Position numbers and translations under genes: made by a program
The notes under the pieces: generated by a model
What the model saw: the letters and a program-made list of their open reading frames with translations, nothing else
Told to the model about the DNA's origin: nothing
Databases searched by the model: none
NCBI GenBank assembly: GCA_910579085.1
Contig: CAJTRU010000002.1
Span: 28,603-92,602 of the forward strand
DNA length: 64,000 bases
DNA from: an uncultured Lachnospiraceae bacterium
GTDB taxonomy: Bacteria; Bacillota; Clostridia; Lachnospirales; Lachnospiraceae
Direction of reading: 5' to 3'
In this document: positions 17,484 to 25,948 of the stretch, piece after piece
Layout: every line of letters begins with the position of its first letter
How positions within the stretch are numbered: position 1 is the stretch's first letter

Positions 17484-18275
17484 TTATAAAATAATAAATT
17501 CCACTAGATAATATACTACTGGTGCAGTAAATATAATACTGTCAAACCTGTCCAGAATTCCGCCATGCCCTGGTATAAGGTTTCCATAATCTTTTATATC
17601 ATGGTTTCTCTTAATTGCTGATGCAGCAAGGTCGCCAATCTGTGATATAACAGAAGAAACCGCACCAATTAAAGGAAGCTGCCACCATATATCTTTGTTA
17701 TCATAAAATACTGCCGCAAATATAAATCCTATAAGTGCCGCACCTGCAACCCCGCCGAGGCAGCCTTCTATAGTTTTATTAGGGCTTAGTTTTGAAGGCA
17801 TTTTATGTTTTCCAATAAGTTTCCCTACACAGTATGCACATGTGTCTGAACCCCATGCCCCTATATATATAAACCATACAAGCAGATGCCCGTCCTGTAC
17901 AAAGCGCACTTTAAATACAAATGACAGCATTATTGTAACATATATAATCCCAAAGAACAGCATTGTTATCTGTTCTGAATTAAATCTTGGATATGAAACC
18001 ACATAACATGCCATAAATACCATTAAAGTAAATATAATCCACATTACCAGGTATTCATATTCATTTTTTAAAAGCAGCAAATCTGTAACAATACTTGAAA
18101 TATACCCAGCAAGTGCAGGAACTGTTCTCTCCATTCCAACTGCTTTGTAAAGTTCATACAGCCCAATTAAAGAAATTGCTGTTATAACCCAGAATAACGG
18201 ATATCCTCCGTAAACCATAAGTGTAATTGTAACTGCCATAAGAACAATTCCGCTGGCAAGCCTTGTCCTGAACAT
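17484..18275 (-). CDS. cdsA: Phosphatidate cytidylyltransferase
   Basis: CdsA activates phosphatidate to CDP-diacylglycerol for phospholipid synthesis in the cytoplasmic membrane. The 263-residue protein has about seven hydrophobic segments and the C-terminal signature DYGNLIPGHGGILDRFDS with the catalytic Asp residues. It sits between uppS and dxr in the conserved order, 24 bases after uppS. Confidence 0.95.
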   Translation of the reverse strand: MFRTRLASGIVLMAVTITLMVYGGYPLFWVITAISLIGLYELYKAVGMERTVPALAGYISSIVTDLLLLKNEYEYLVMWIIFTLMVFMACYVVSYPRFNSEQITMLFFGIIYVTIMLSFVFKVRFVQDGHLLVWFIYIGAWGSDTCAYCVGKLIGKHKMPSKLSPNKTIEGCLGGVAGAALIGFIFAAVFYDNKDIWWQLPLIGAVSSVISQIGDLAASAIKRNHDIKDYGNLIPGHGGILDRFDSIIFTAPVVYYLVEFIIL

Positions 18276-18299
18276 TTTATTAATCCTCTCTGTAAGTTA

Positions 18300-19016
18300 T
18301 TATTTTACCCCTCCAAAACGCCTGTCCCTCATCCTATAGAATTCCACAGCCTTTTCAAGTTCCTTTTTATTAAAGTCAGGCCATAGTACATCCGTAAAAT
18401 AAAACTCTGAATATGCGAGCTGCCATAGAAGGTAATTTGACAGCCTTTGCTCACCACTTGTCCTTATCATAAGGTCAGGGTCAGGAATATCATATGTATC
18501 AAGATGTGATGAAATAACATCCTCATCTATGCTGCCTATATCCAGGCTTCCGTCTTTTGCTTCCTGTGCAATTTTCCTGATACAGCGCGTAATCTCATCC
18601 CGGCTTCCATAATTTAGCGCAACCTGGAAATGAAGCCCTGTATTTTGTGCAGAAACTTCTTCAAGTTCCTGGATTTTTTCCTGCAAACTCCTGTCAAGAC
18701 GTGAGATATCACCTATTACACGTACCTGCATATTGTTTTTTCTGCTTGTATTAATACAGTCCTTAAGATAACTGCCAAGCAGTTTCATAAGTGCATCCAC
18801 TTCATCTTTTGGCCTTGCCCAGTTTTCAGTAGAAAATGCGTACATTGTTACATATTCTATACCCATATCCCAGGCAGCAGCACATATCTTTTCAACATTC
18901 TTACTTCCTGCCGCATGGCCTGCATTACGTGGAAGCAGCCTTTTCTTAGCCCATCTTCCATTACCATCCAGAATAATTGCTATGTGCCGTGGTATGCCTC
19001 TTTTATCATCTGCCAT
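18300..19016 (-). CDS. uppS: Isoprenyl (undecaprenyl) diphosphate synthase
   Basis: UppS condenses isopentenyl diphosphate units into the C55 lipid carrier for peptidoglycan and surface glycans. The 238-residue cis-prenyltransferase has IAIILDGNGRWAKKR with catalytic Asp, TMYAFSTENWARP, and the C-terminal DLMIRTSGEQRLSNYLLWQ and FWPDF-like ending (LWPDFNKKEL). It heads the uppS-cdsA-dxr-rseP-ispG block; frr and pyrH, often upstream, are not here. Confidence 0.96.
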   Translation of the reverse strand: MADDKRGIPRHIAIILDGNGRWAKKRLLPRNAGHAAGSKNVEKICAAAWDMGIEYVTMYAFSTENWARPKDEVDALMKLLGSYLKDCINTSRKNNMQVRVIGDISRLDRSLQEKIQELEEVSAQNTGLHFQVALNYGSRDEITRCIRKIAQEAKDGSLDIGSIDEDVISSHLDTYDIPDPDLMIRTSGEQRLSNYLLWQLAYSEFYFTDVLWPDFNKKELEKAVEFYRMRDRRFGGVK

Positions 19017-19052
19017 ATCTGTTCCCCTTTATAAATATTCCCAATGTAACGG

Positions 19053-19085
19053 CAAAATATTAAAGGACAGGCTTATGCCTATCCT
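19053..19085 (-). terminator. Hairpin with T-rich tail upstream of uppS
   Basis: On the minus strand AGGATAGGC pairs with GCCTGTCCT (one G-U) across a 4-base loop, followed by TTTAATATTTT. It lies about 40 bases before uppS. It may be the terminator of incoming transcription or an attenuator for the uppS operon; the sequence does not decide. Confidence 0.5.
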
Positions 19086-19199
19086 GTTATGCCAGTGTAA
19101 ATAATTTTTATAAATAATTTCCAATTCTGTCTTGTTAATTTTAACCTACTTATATCCTGCTGTCAAGTTTTGTTACAAACACACCATGTCCTTTTCATA

Positions 19200-19487
19200 A
19201 ATTTCCAGTTATCTTTTGTTATTGGACGGACGGTTTCCAGTGCCAGAGCCAGAATATTCCATACAAGGGGTACGCTTCCGCTACGGTAAGCCACGCAACG
19301 ACACATAAAGCTATGTCTTTAATGTTCCAAAATAAACTGGCGTTTCTTTCGTAACATTAAAGATATATCTTTAATGCCGGCGGGCTTAAAGTACCCCTTT
19401 TATGGAATATTGCTGGCATCTGTGCACTGGAAACCTGCCATAATAAACCTGTAATAAAACATATGGTATAAGATAACTGTAAATTAT
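19200..19487 (+). repeat. Structured repeat family, copy A
   Basis: This 288-bp non-coding unit starts AATTTCCAGTTATCTT and ends AAGATAACTGTAAATT. Nested stems can be drawn: AATATTCCATA (19253-19263) with TATGGAATATT (19401-19411), GGGGTAC (19267-19273) with GTACCCC (19391-19397), and a copy-specific 11-bp stem at 19316-19326/19353-19363. Conserved unpaired blocks are CGCTTCCGCTACG, CCACGC-CGACACATAAAG and AATGCCGGCGGGCTT. The similarity runs on for about 30 bases, to CCGCCAGCCACTT. It fills most of the gap between uppS and the DUF2200 gene. No reading frame is conserved among copies. Confidence 0.85.
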
Positions 19488-19563
19488 GGGGTGGCGTGGA
19501 TTATTCCGCCAGCCACTTGCCAGACAGTGTAATAGTAACAAGTAAACAATAGTTTAAATATAT

Positions 19564-19908
19564 TTATGTACGGAGAATTTTTTCCATTGGTTTTCCTTTA
19601 GCAAGTTCATCTATCAATTTATCTAAATAGCGGATTTCCTGCATAAGCGGTTCACTAATATCCTCTACACGGATACCACAAACAACCCCTTTTATTAATT
19701 TACGTTTTGGATTTAAGCTGGGTGCTTGAAGAAAGAAATCCCCATATGTAATACCACCGTCCAGAAACCTGTTTAAATCTTCTTTACTATATCCTGTCAG
19801 CCAGCATGTAATTTCATCTACATCCTCCCTTGTCCGTCCCTTCTTCACAGCCTTTGCAACAAGTATTGGATAAAGTTTTGCAAACGTCATATTATATATT
19901 TTTTTCAT
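19564..19908 (-). CDS. DUF2200-family protein
   Basis: This 114-residue cytoplasmic protein matches the DUF2200 pattern: [26 protein letters not shown], then WLTGYS, then a Gly-Asp-Phe-Phe segment ([12 protein letters not shown]) and [15 protein letters not shown]. Function unknown in the family. The start at 19908 fits the usual family N-terminus; an ATG four codons earlier is closer to the AAGGGG site, so this choice is uncertain. It is a single accessory gene between structured repeat copies A and B. Confidence 0.8.
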   Translation of the reverse strand: MKKIYNMTFAKLYPILVAKAVKKGRTREDVDEITCWLTGYSKEDLNRFLDGGITYGDFFLQAPSLNPKRKLIKGVVCGIRVEDISEPLMQEIRYLDKLIDELAKGKPMEKILRT

Positions 19909-20067
19909 TTGACATAACATTTCCCCTTTATAAATTTATTATTCTTTACCAGTGCAATATTTGCATTTACTTGTGTATTATAACACAAATCTGAAAATAT
20001 TCCTGTTAATATCTGTTAAATACCAGATAAAATATTAAATAATTATTATTCCAAAACCCTGTACCTG

Positions 20068-20493
20068 TTATCCTGCATAAAATAAGAATTCTAAAGCCCA
20101 GAATGTAAGGTCACATAACAAAGCATTTTTATCTTTATAAGAAGCCTCAAGCATTACATCTGTATATGGTGCGGGGTATTTTAAATATTCTGGTGAATAA
20201 TGCTTATTATATGGCTTTTTAAAATCCAGATGCAGTATACCATCTTTACTAAGTGCTTCATTTATATTATCCGCTGACTGGCGGATAACTTCTGTTTCCA
20301 TTCCTGCTCCTGTCATTGCAATTTCAGTTAAAAGACGCCTGTAATTTATAACATCAATTATACCAGCTTTAAATGCGCGTATTGGCCTTATAAGCGCAAA
20401 AAAAGGAGCAATGTATTTACTTTTTATATGTACATGCATATTATTATCCGGCTTCATAATAACGTTTATATGGTTAAAGGCATCTGAAAGCAT
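20068..20493 (-). CDS. Hypothetical protein next to repeat copy B, perhaps 5'-truncated
   Basis: This 141-residue frame has no family I recognise. It contains alternating basic and hydrophobic segments, with no clear signal peptide. The first ATG has no recognisable ribosome site and lies only 10 bases from the edge of structured repeat copy B, so the original N-terminus may have been cut off or displaced by that element. It may therefore be a gene remnant. Confidence 0.5.
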   Translation of the reverse strand: MLSDAFNHINVIMKPDNNMHVHIKSKYIAPFFALIRPIRAFKAGIIDVINYRRLLTEIAMTGAGMETEVIRQSADNINEALSKDGILHLDFKKPYNKHYSPEYLKYPAPYTDVMLEASYKDKNALLCDLTFWALEFLFYAG

Positions 20494-20502
20494 ATGTATG
20501 AT

Positions 20503-20791
20503 AATTTCCAGTTATCTTGTGTTAGTGTAAAAACGGACGGTTTCTGTGCCAGAACCACAATATTCCATACAGGGGTACGCTTCCGCTACGTTAACCCACG
20601 CAGCGACACATAAAGCCAGTATATTATATATTCCAGATAAAACTTACGTTTCCCTGGAATATATAATATACTGGCTTAAATGCCGGCGGGGTTAAAGTAC
20701 CCCTTTTATGGAATAATTGATGGCATCTGGCACGCAAAACCTGCCATCACAAATTTACAATAAAACACAAAATAACCAGATAACTGTAAAT
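20503..20791 (+). repeat. Structured repeat family, copy B
   Basis: This 289-bp unit begins AATTTCCAGTTATCTT and ends AGATAACTGTAAAT. It shares with copy A the blocks GTACGCTTCCGCTACG, CGACACATAAAG and AATGCCGGCGGGGTTAAAG. Its central stem is a perfect 23-bp inverted repeat (20614-20636 with 20654-20676) whose sequence differs from that of copy A, while the loop again holds AAACTTACGTTT. The homologous tail reaches GCCAGCCACTT (20811-20821). It pairs head to head with copy C. Confidence 0.88.
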
Positions 20792-20911
20792 AGGGTGGAG
20801 GAATTATTCTGCCAGCCACTTATTATACGATGTAGTAATTACTATATGTGGTATTATACAAAAACGACGCCATTTTGCTTCCTTTTGTCTAAATCACCTG
20901 CCCCACACCAT

Positions 20912-21201
20912 AATTTCCAGTTATAATATTTGCTTTGCATGTATGTTGTATTTTTTGTGTTTGCTGGTGTACAGCATGTTTCCAGTGTTCCATCTAATAT
21001 TATTCCATGACAGGGCACTTCAGCACCGCCAGTGTTTGTATCCCGTTTTAAATAAAAAAAGGAACGGCAGTTTCTTTTTTTATAGGGATACTATGCACTG
21101 CTGCGTGGGCTGACGTAGCGCAAGCGTGCCCTAGAATGGAATAATTTAGTGGAACACCAGAAACCCTGCGTCCGTCCACCAATAAAAGATAACTGGAAAT
21201 T
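20912..21201 (-). repeat. Structured repeat family, copy C (opposite orientation)
   Basis: This 290-bp unit is the same family read on the minus strand. Its end AAGATAACTGGAAATT (21186-21201) is the exact inverse of the start of copy B, and one more triplet extends the match to GATAATTTCCAGTTATCTT. Minus-strand blocks GGGCACGCTTGCGCTACGTC and CACTGGCGGTGCTGAAG align with the other copies. The central stem is GTATCCC/GGGATAC (21038-21044, 21085-21091). With B it forms a 699-bp inverted pair. Confidence 0.85.
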
Positions 21202-21330
21202 ATCCATAAAAAGTATTGACACATGCTTGATATAAGACCATACTGTATAATAATATTGGCAAAATCCAAAAAACATCCTGGTTAGTTACAAGATGCAGAA
21301 AGAACAGGAAAGTAAATGGAGGGATACTTA

Positions 21331-21870
21331 ATGGATATTAAAAGTTTAAGTGTTAATGGGAAGGAATACCAGATTTTAAAGCTTCTTGGAAAGGGAAAAG
21401 GCGGGTATTCTTATCTGGCATCTGATGGTGGCAGGAAGGTTGTCTTAAAACAAATCCACCATGAACCTTGCAGTTACTACCAGTTTGGCAATAAAATTAA
21501 AGCGGAAATTAATGATTATAAACGCCTGCGTGAAATTGGAATTCCAATGCCTGCAATGATAGATACTGATATTAAAGAAGAACGTATTGTGAAGGAATTT
21601 ATTGACGGAAAGACTGCATATGAAATGGTTTTAAATGATGAACTTCCAGAATATTGTATAACACAAGTTAAAAATATGTGTGGATTATTATATCCTGCAA
21701 ATATTAATATTGACTATTTTCCAACTAATTTTGTACTACAGGGCAGTACTTTATACTATATTGACTATGAATGTAATAATTATATGGAAGAGTGGAACTT
21801 TGAGAACTGGGGCATAAAATACTGGTCAAAAACAAAAGAGTTCCTGGATTATGTAAAAGAACATTCTTAA
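21331..21870 (+). CDS. Small protein kinase-like (RIO/lipopolysaccharide-kinase type) protein
   Basis: The start at 21331 is chosen because GGAGGG lies 8 bases before it; the earlier ATG at 21316 overlaps that site. The 179-residue product keeps kinase hallmarks: a Gly-rich loop LLGKGKGGYSYLA (near 18-30), a VVLKQI lysine (K40), IDYFPTNFVL in the position of the catalytic loop (Asp and Asn spaced as in DxxxxN), and YYIDYEC in place of DFG. It lacks the large C-lobe of classical kinases, so it may phosphorylate a small molecule or be degenerate. A TTGACA lies at about 21211, just outside repeat copy C, with no well-spaced -10. Confidence 0.7.
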   Translation: MDIKSLSVNGKEYQILKLLGKGKGGYSYLASDGGRKVVLKQIHHEPCSYYQFGNKIKAEINDYKRLREIGIPMPAMIDTDIKEERIVKEFIDGKTAYEMVLNDELPEYCITQVKNMCGLLYPANINIDYFPTNFVLQGSTLYYIDYECNNYMEEWNFENWGIKYWSKTKEFLDYVKEHS

Positions 21871-21984
21871 AACCAGTATAATATTAAATATTTAACCTTA
21901 CCAGGCAAGCCCTTTAAGACACATTTTACAAACGGCTGTCCTGGGGCTTGATAAGGCTGGTTTGCAGGCGGCATATATCTGCTC

Positions 21985-22428
21985 TTATTTATTTTTCCAG
22001 TAGTTTAATTTAGGCAGTTCTTCTTCATAAAACGCCCTTGCCTGTTCTTTTGTCCATCTTTCATTTGCTGTGTTTTCTACTAAAAAGTCTGTAAGCTGGC
22101 TAAGTTTTGTATATATAAATTTACCATCAGTATAACACCATTTACAATATTCTTCGTTAAAACTGCCATCAGGCTCTTTACTTATAGATGTATCATCAAG
22201 CGGCATACCACAGCACTGGCAGATTAGCTTGTGCGGACAGCCAAGCAGGGTATTTATTGAAACATCAAACAATTTTGATAAGAGTTTTAGTGTTTCTGTA
22301 TTTGGGACTGTCTCTCCTGATTCCCAACGGGAAACTGCCTGTCTTGTTACAAAAACTTTTTCTGCAAGTTCTTCTTGTGTCATGTCTTTTTTTGTGCGCA
22401 GTTCTAATATAACGTCTTTTACCTGCAT
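21985..22428 (-). CDS. XRE-family regulator with C-terminal zinc ribbon
   Basis: Residues 1-65 are a helix-turn-helix of the Cro/C1 type (LRTKKDMTQEELAEKVFVTRQAVSRWESG). The C-terminal part has CQCCGMPLDD and YCKWCYTDG, four paired cysteines typical of the small putative zinc ribbon domain fused to such regulators in Firmicutes. It is 147 residues long, single, with GAGGTG before the ATG. The target is unknown. A 55-base imperfect hairpin (CAAGCCC/GGGCTTG, near 21909-21955) lies between it and the convergent kinase-like gene and may separate the two transcripts. Confidence 0.85.
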   Translation of the reverse strand: MQVKDVILELRTKKDMTQEELAEKVFVTRQAVSRWESGETVPNTETLKLLSKLFDVSINTLLGCPHKLICQCCGMPLDDTSISKEPDGSFNEEYCKWCYTDGKFIYTKLSQLTDFLVENTANERWTKEQARAFYEEELPKLNYWKNK

Positions 22429-22473
22429 AACATCACCTCATTTCTTATGATATATTTAATTATATTGCCAATA

Positions 22474-22504
22474 AAATAAAAAAACAAGCAACTGCCTGTT
22501 GCCT
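22474..22504 (-). terminator. Terminator of the pgeF operon
   Basis: On the minus strand AGGCAAC, 5-base loop, GTTGCTT (one G-U) is followed by GTTTTTTTATTTTA. It lies 16 bases after the pgeF stop. Confidence 0.8.
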
Positions 22505-22519
22505 GTTCTAAGAAATCTG

Positions 22520-23434
22520 TTATGTTTCATTTATCATTATAAAGCCATTAAGGTTGCCTCTTTTTCCTTCTGACGCCCTGTGGGAAAATAATACCATATT
22601 GTTACAGCAGGTACAAAGACCTGAAATATGTATATTCTCCTTCTTTAAACCAGCAAGCAGTAACTGGTGGAAGTTAGCTGCCCATAAATCAAGCTGGTAC
22701 TTTCTTTCTGTTGTATTTTTACAATAAAAAATATCTTTCCATGTATTTTCAGGGTAAACTCTTTTAACCCCGTTTATTACATCTTCGCTTACTTCGTAAC
22801 AATCCTGGCATATTGAAGGACCAATTATACATTCTATATCACCAGGAAAACTGCCAAACTGCTGTTCCATCTTTTTTATAGTCTTGCTGCCGATAAAACC
22901 AACTGTGCCACGCCAGCCTGAATGTGATGAAGCAATAACTTTCTTCACAGGGTCAGCAAAAAAGAGTGGCACACAGTCTGCATAAGAAGTTGCAAGTATA
23001 ATTCCTGGTATATCTGTTACCATGCCATCTATGCCAGACAGCTTCTTTTCCAGTTCCACACCTGCTGTATATGTTCTGTCAACATACATTACTTTAGTAT
23101 CATGGACCTGGTCAGACAATACAAGGTTTTTATAACTTCCGTTCATTGCTTTGGAGACGCGTTTGTAATTTTCAATTACATTTTCCTTATCATCGCCCCT
23201 GTTAAATCCAAGATTAAGACTTGCAAAACGTCCCTTGCTTACACCACCAAGCCTTGTAGAAAAGCCAAGGCTTAACCAGCTATGTTTCCTGAAAGGGGTA
23301 AACCTTATTAGTGGTACTTCGCTGCTGTCATCAACATAACAGGTATTTTCCACGCCAGCATGATAATAACATTTATTAGAATCTGGTTTTATGCCATTAA
23401 CAACCCTGTACAGTTCATTTATACCATATAACAT
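22520..23434 (-). CDS. pgeF: Peptidoglycan editing factor / multicopper polyphenol oxidase family protein
   Basis: This 304-residue protein belongs to the YfiH/DUF152 family. E. coli YfiH (PgeF) hydrolyses wrongly incorporated L-Ser in peptidoglycan precursors, and relatives have purine nucleoside or laccase-like activity. Conserved metal-site motifs are present: GFSTRLGGVS, SDQVHDTKV, ATSYADCVPLFFADP, SSHSGWRGT and IGPSICQDCYEV with the His/Cys ligands. Normal length. It is followed by a terminator and preceded by yraN. Confidence 0.92.
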   Translation of the reverse strand: MLYGINELYRVVNGIKPDSNKCYYHAGVENTCYVDDSSEVPLIRFTPFRKHSWLSLGFSTRLGGVSKGRFASLNLGFNRGDDKENVIENYKRVSKAMNGSYKNLVLSDQVHDTKVMYVDRTYTAGVELEKKLSGIDGMVTDIPGIILATSYADCVPLFFADPVKKVIASSHSGWRGTVGFIGSKTIKKMEQQFGSFPGDIECIIGPSICQDCYEVSEDVINGVKRVYPENTWKDIFYCKNTTERKYQLDLWAANFHQLLLAGLKKENIHISGLCTCCNNMVLFSHRASEGKRGNLNGFIMINET

Positions 23435-23509
23435 AAAAATCCTCCATTATTATACTATTAACCGGACCACTTATAGCAGCTTAAATAGTGATAAAATATA
23501 ATATGATGG

Positions 23510-23869
23510 TTAAAAAGCATCTTTTATAAGATTTATCTGGTTTCCTGTAATTGCAACAATATCAAACCTGCATGGAATTTCCTCTGTCCCATAGCTGTTT
23601 ATAAGAAAATCCAGTGCCGCCTGTCTTATGTGTTTTCTTTTTATACCATTCACAGCACTTTCAGGGCTTCCTGACATAGTATTCTTACGGTATTTTACTT
23701 CTATAAATACCGTATATCCGTTTTCTTGTGCTATAATATCAATTTCACCATAACGGCAGTAATAATTTTGCTTTAAAATATTGTAGCCCCTGCCTTGTAA
23801 AAAAACCGCCGCAACCTGTTCATACTGTATGCCAGTTTCCCTTTTATTTATGCTGTCCACTCCTTCCAT
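23510..23869 (-). CDS. yraN: YraN/UPF0102-family nuclease-fold protein
   Basis: This 119-residue protein has the UPF0102 core YCRYGEIDIIAQENGYTVFIEVKYRKN (key residues E-x-D and E-V-K, a PD-(D/E)XK-like site) and the C-terminal CRFDIVAI. The family is widespread and poorly characterised, with suspected roles in recombination or DNA processing. It lies between the flhB-C-like gene and pgeF near rnhB, the usual Clostridia neighbourhood. Confidence 0.93.
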   Translation of the reverse strand: MEGVDSINKRETGIQYEQVAAVFLQGRGYNILKQNYYCRYGEIDIIAQENGYTVFIEVKYRKNTMSGSPESAVNGIKRKHIRQAALDFLINSYGTEEIPCRFDIVAITGNQINLIKDAF

Positions 23870-23883
23870 ATGGAAAATGCCTG

Positions 23884-24249
23884 TCAGTGCTTTTTATTAT
23901 CCATTACTTTTCCTTTTATTTTGTCCATAGTGTCAACAAAAACAAGGACTTCTGCAACTACCTGGTAAAGTTCTGGTGGTATATATTCCCCTATATCCAG
24001 TTTTGATAAGTCATTTGCAAGCTTTTCATCCTTATGTACAGGAATGTCCTGTTCTTCTGCTTTTTGTATAATTTTATCAGCAAGATATCCCTTTCCCGTA
24101 GCAATAACTTTAGGTGCTTTTTCAGTACGCTGGTATTCAAGGGCTATTGCTGCCTTGTTACTGCCTCTCAGGTCATTCCTGCTGTATATTTTCCTGTTTC
24201 TGTTATTACTATTATTATTGTTATTATTAGAATTGCTGCCATATGCCAT
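23884..24249 (-). CDS. Stand-alone FlhB C-terminal-like protein (YlqH type)
   Basis: This 121-residue protein resembles the cytoplasmic C-terminal domain of flagellar/type III export switch FlhB: AIALEYQRTEKAPKVIATGKGYLADKII, then AEEQDIPVHKDEKLA and GEYIPPELYQVVAEVLVFV. B. subtilis YlqH is a similar stand-alone version of unknown role, encoded near rnhB and rbgA homologues as here. The autocleavage NPTH motif of FlhB is absent. The N-terminus carries a run of Asn interrupted by Ser (residues 5-16), a simple-sequence tract prone to slippage. Confidence 0.88.
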   Translation of the reverse strand: MAYGSNSNNNNNNSNNRNRKIYSRNDLRGSNKAAIALEYQRTEKAPKVIATGKGYLADKIIQKAEEQDIPVHKDEKLANDLSKLDIGEYIPPELYQVVAEVLVFVDTMDKIKGKVMDNKKH

Positions 24250-24283
24250 ATTGTTACCACACCTTTCCTATCCAGACAGGAAT

Positions 24284-25072
24284 TTATATGAATTTTTTAA
24301 TAAAGGTTTTTCTGTGCAAAGGACATGGGCCATATTCCCTGATTGCCTCAATATGTGCTTTTGAGCCATACCCTTTATGTGAAGCAAATCCATATTCAGG
24401 ATACATCTGGTCAAAATCCATCATAATCCTGTCCCTTGTAACTTTGGCTATTATACTCGCTGCTGCAATAGAAACACTACAGGCATCACCTTTTATAATA
24501 CCTGCCTGTTTGTATTTTATCTTAGGTATTGTAACAGCATCTACAAGCACCATTCCAGGCTCTTTGCCCATATCTTCTATAGCTGCCTGCATAGCTTCAT
24601 ATGTAGCCTGTAATATATTGATTTCATCTATCCTGCCAGCAGAAACTATTCCAACACCATATGCAACTGCTTTACTGGTTATTTCATCATATAATTGTTC
24701 CCTTCTGGCGGCAGAGAGCTTTTTGGAGTCATCAAGATAAAGGATTTCACAGTCTGCCGGAAGTATTACTGAACCTGCTACAACAGGGCCTGCCAGCGGG
24801 CCTCTCCCAGCCTCGTCAATACCTGCTATATTCTGGTAAACAGCGTATTTCTTTTCAAAAACCTTCATTGCATCCAGCCGCTTAAGTTCCAGCAGCAGCT
24901 TTTCATCTTCGTGCCTGGACTTTTCAATTAACTGCCTGACACCTTTTCTTTCATCATCTGCATACAGACTGTAAAGTTCTTTTCTCCTGGCACTATCTGC
25001 CATTTTAAATTCATTACGTATCTCACTAACTGGTTTCCCCATATATTCTCCAATCCTGGCAGTAAAATCCAA
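24284..25072 (-). CDS. rnhB: Ribonuclease HII
   Basis: RNase HII removes ribonucleotides and RNA primers from RNA/DNA hybrids. The 262 residues include an N-terminal extension (about 75 residues) seen in Bacillus-type RnhB, followed by IAGIDEAGRGPLAGPVVAG with the catalytic DE pair, LDDSKKLS, LVDAVTIP and CSVSIAAASIIAKVTRDRIM. It is encoded 29 bases downstream of lepB. Confidence 0.96.
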   Translation of the reverse strand: MDFTARIGEYMGKPVSEIRNEFKMADSARRKELYSLYADDERKGVRQLIEKSRHEDEKLLLELKRLDAMKVFEKKYAVYQNIAGIDEAGRGPLAGPVVAGSVILPADCEILYLDDSKKLSAARREQLYDEITSKAVAYGVGIVSAGRIDEINILQATYEAMQAAIEDMGKEPGMVLVDAVTIPKIKYKQAGIIKGDACSVSIAAASIIAKVTRDRIMMDFDQMYPEYGFASHKGYGSKAHIEAIREYGPCPLHRKTFIKKFI

Positions 25073-25101
25073 TTTAACCCCTGCATGTTATAAAATAGAC
25101 A

Positions 25102-25899
25102 TTATATTTTCTTTATACGTGAAAAGGGCCATATACAGCAACATGCTTCACCTTCTATATCTTCTCTTTTTACCATTCCTACATATGTATATCTGCTGTC
25201 TGTACTCATATTCCTGTTGTCACCAAGCACAAAATATTCATCTTCTGCAAGCTGTACAGGTGATTCAGCAATTCCGGGGTCTTCAATTTTTTCATCTGAA
25301 TAAACGTCATCATCAAGTTTTTTACCATTAATATAAACTGACCCGTCAATAATCTGCACTATTTCACCTGGCAGCCCTATTATACGTTTAATATAATATA
25401 TCCTTTTGCCGTCCTTATCCCTGTCTGTTATTGGAAATACTATTATATCATAACGCCCAGGGTCTTCCCAGTAATAAGAAAGCTTCTGTATTATTACAGA
25501 ATCATTATTTTTAAGGGCAGGTTCCATTGAACCTCCCTCTATTGTTGTCTGGTGTGCTATATTGGAATTAATAAACATAGACAGAAGAAATGCGGCAACA
25601 ATACATGAAGCAGCAAGAAAAAAGTTATGAAACAGTTTTTTCTTTTTCCTGCCATTGTCTTTTTGATTAACAACAATATCTGGTGTTTTTATAACAGGCT
25701 CAAATGCTGTCTGTATAATATCCTGTTTTATACTGTCAATATCAATTTCATCAAGTACTTTTTCCCATGAATGGCTGGAATTAGCAGCATTTAATTCATG
25801 CAGCCCGTCAAACAGCCCTGCAGCAGTTGTACCTTCCCTGACAACATCTAAATCCCTGCATGCTTCCAAGCTTTCATCTATAAGGTTTTCATCATACAT
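25102..25899 (-). CDS. lepB: Signal peptidase I with N-terminal cytoplasmic extension
   Basis: The ATG at 25899 has GGGAGG five bases upstream and is preferred to an earlier frame start at 25998 that would overlap rbgA. The 265-residue product has an 88-residue acidic cytoplasmic extension, a membrane anchor (about 92-112) and the catalytic dyad Ser124 in GGSMEPAL and Lys171 in YYIKRIIGLPGE, plus GDNRNMSTDSR. It removes signal peptides from exported proteins such as the GH43 and surface proteins of this window. The long N-terminal extension is unusual for LepB. Confidence 0.92.
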   Translation of the reverse strand: MYDENLIDESLEACRDLDVVREGTTAAGLFDGLHELNAANSSHSWEKVLDEIDIDSIKQDIIQTAFEPVIKTPDIVVNQKDNGRKKKKLFHNFFLAASCIVAAFLLSMFINSNIAHQTTIEGGSMEPALKNNDSVIIQKLSYYWEDPGRYDIIVFPITDRDKDGKRIYYIKRIIGLPGEIVQIIDGSVYINGKKLDDDVYSDEKIEDPGIAESPVQLAEDEYFVLGDNRNMSTDSRYTYVGMVKREDIEGEACCCIWPFSRIKKI

Positions 25900-25948
25900 A
25901 ATAGCCTCCCATGCCGCCTTCGTGCGGCGCAAATAGTGATGAAATGCC

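Noticed and set aside
19200..21201. Repeat cluster as a CRISPR array
   Set aside because: Units are about 290 bp, few and in both orientations, with internal stems and no short regular repeat-spacer pattern or cas genes.
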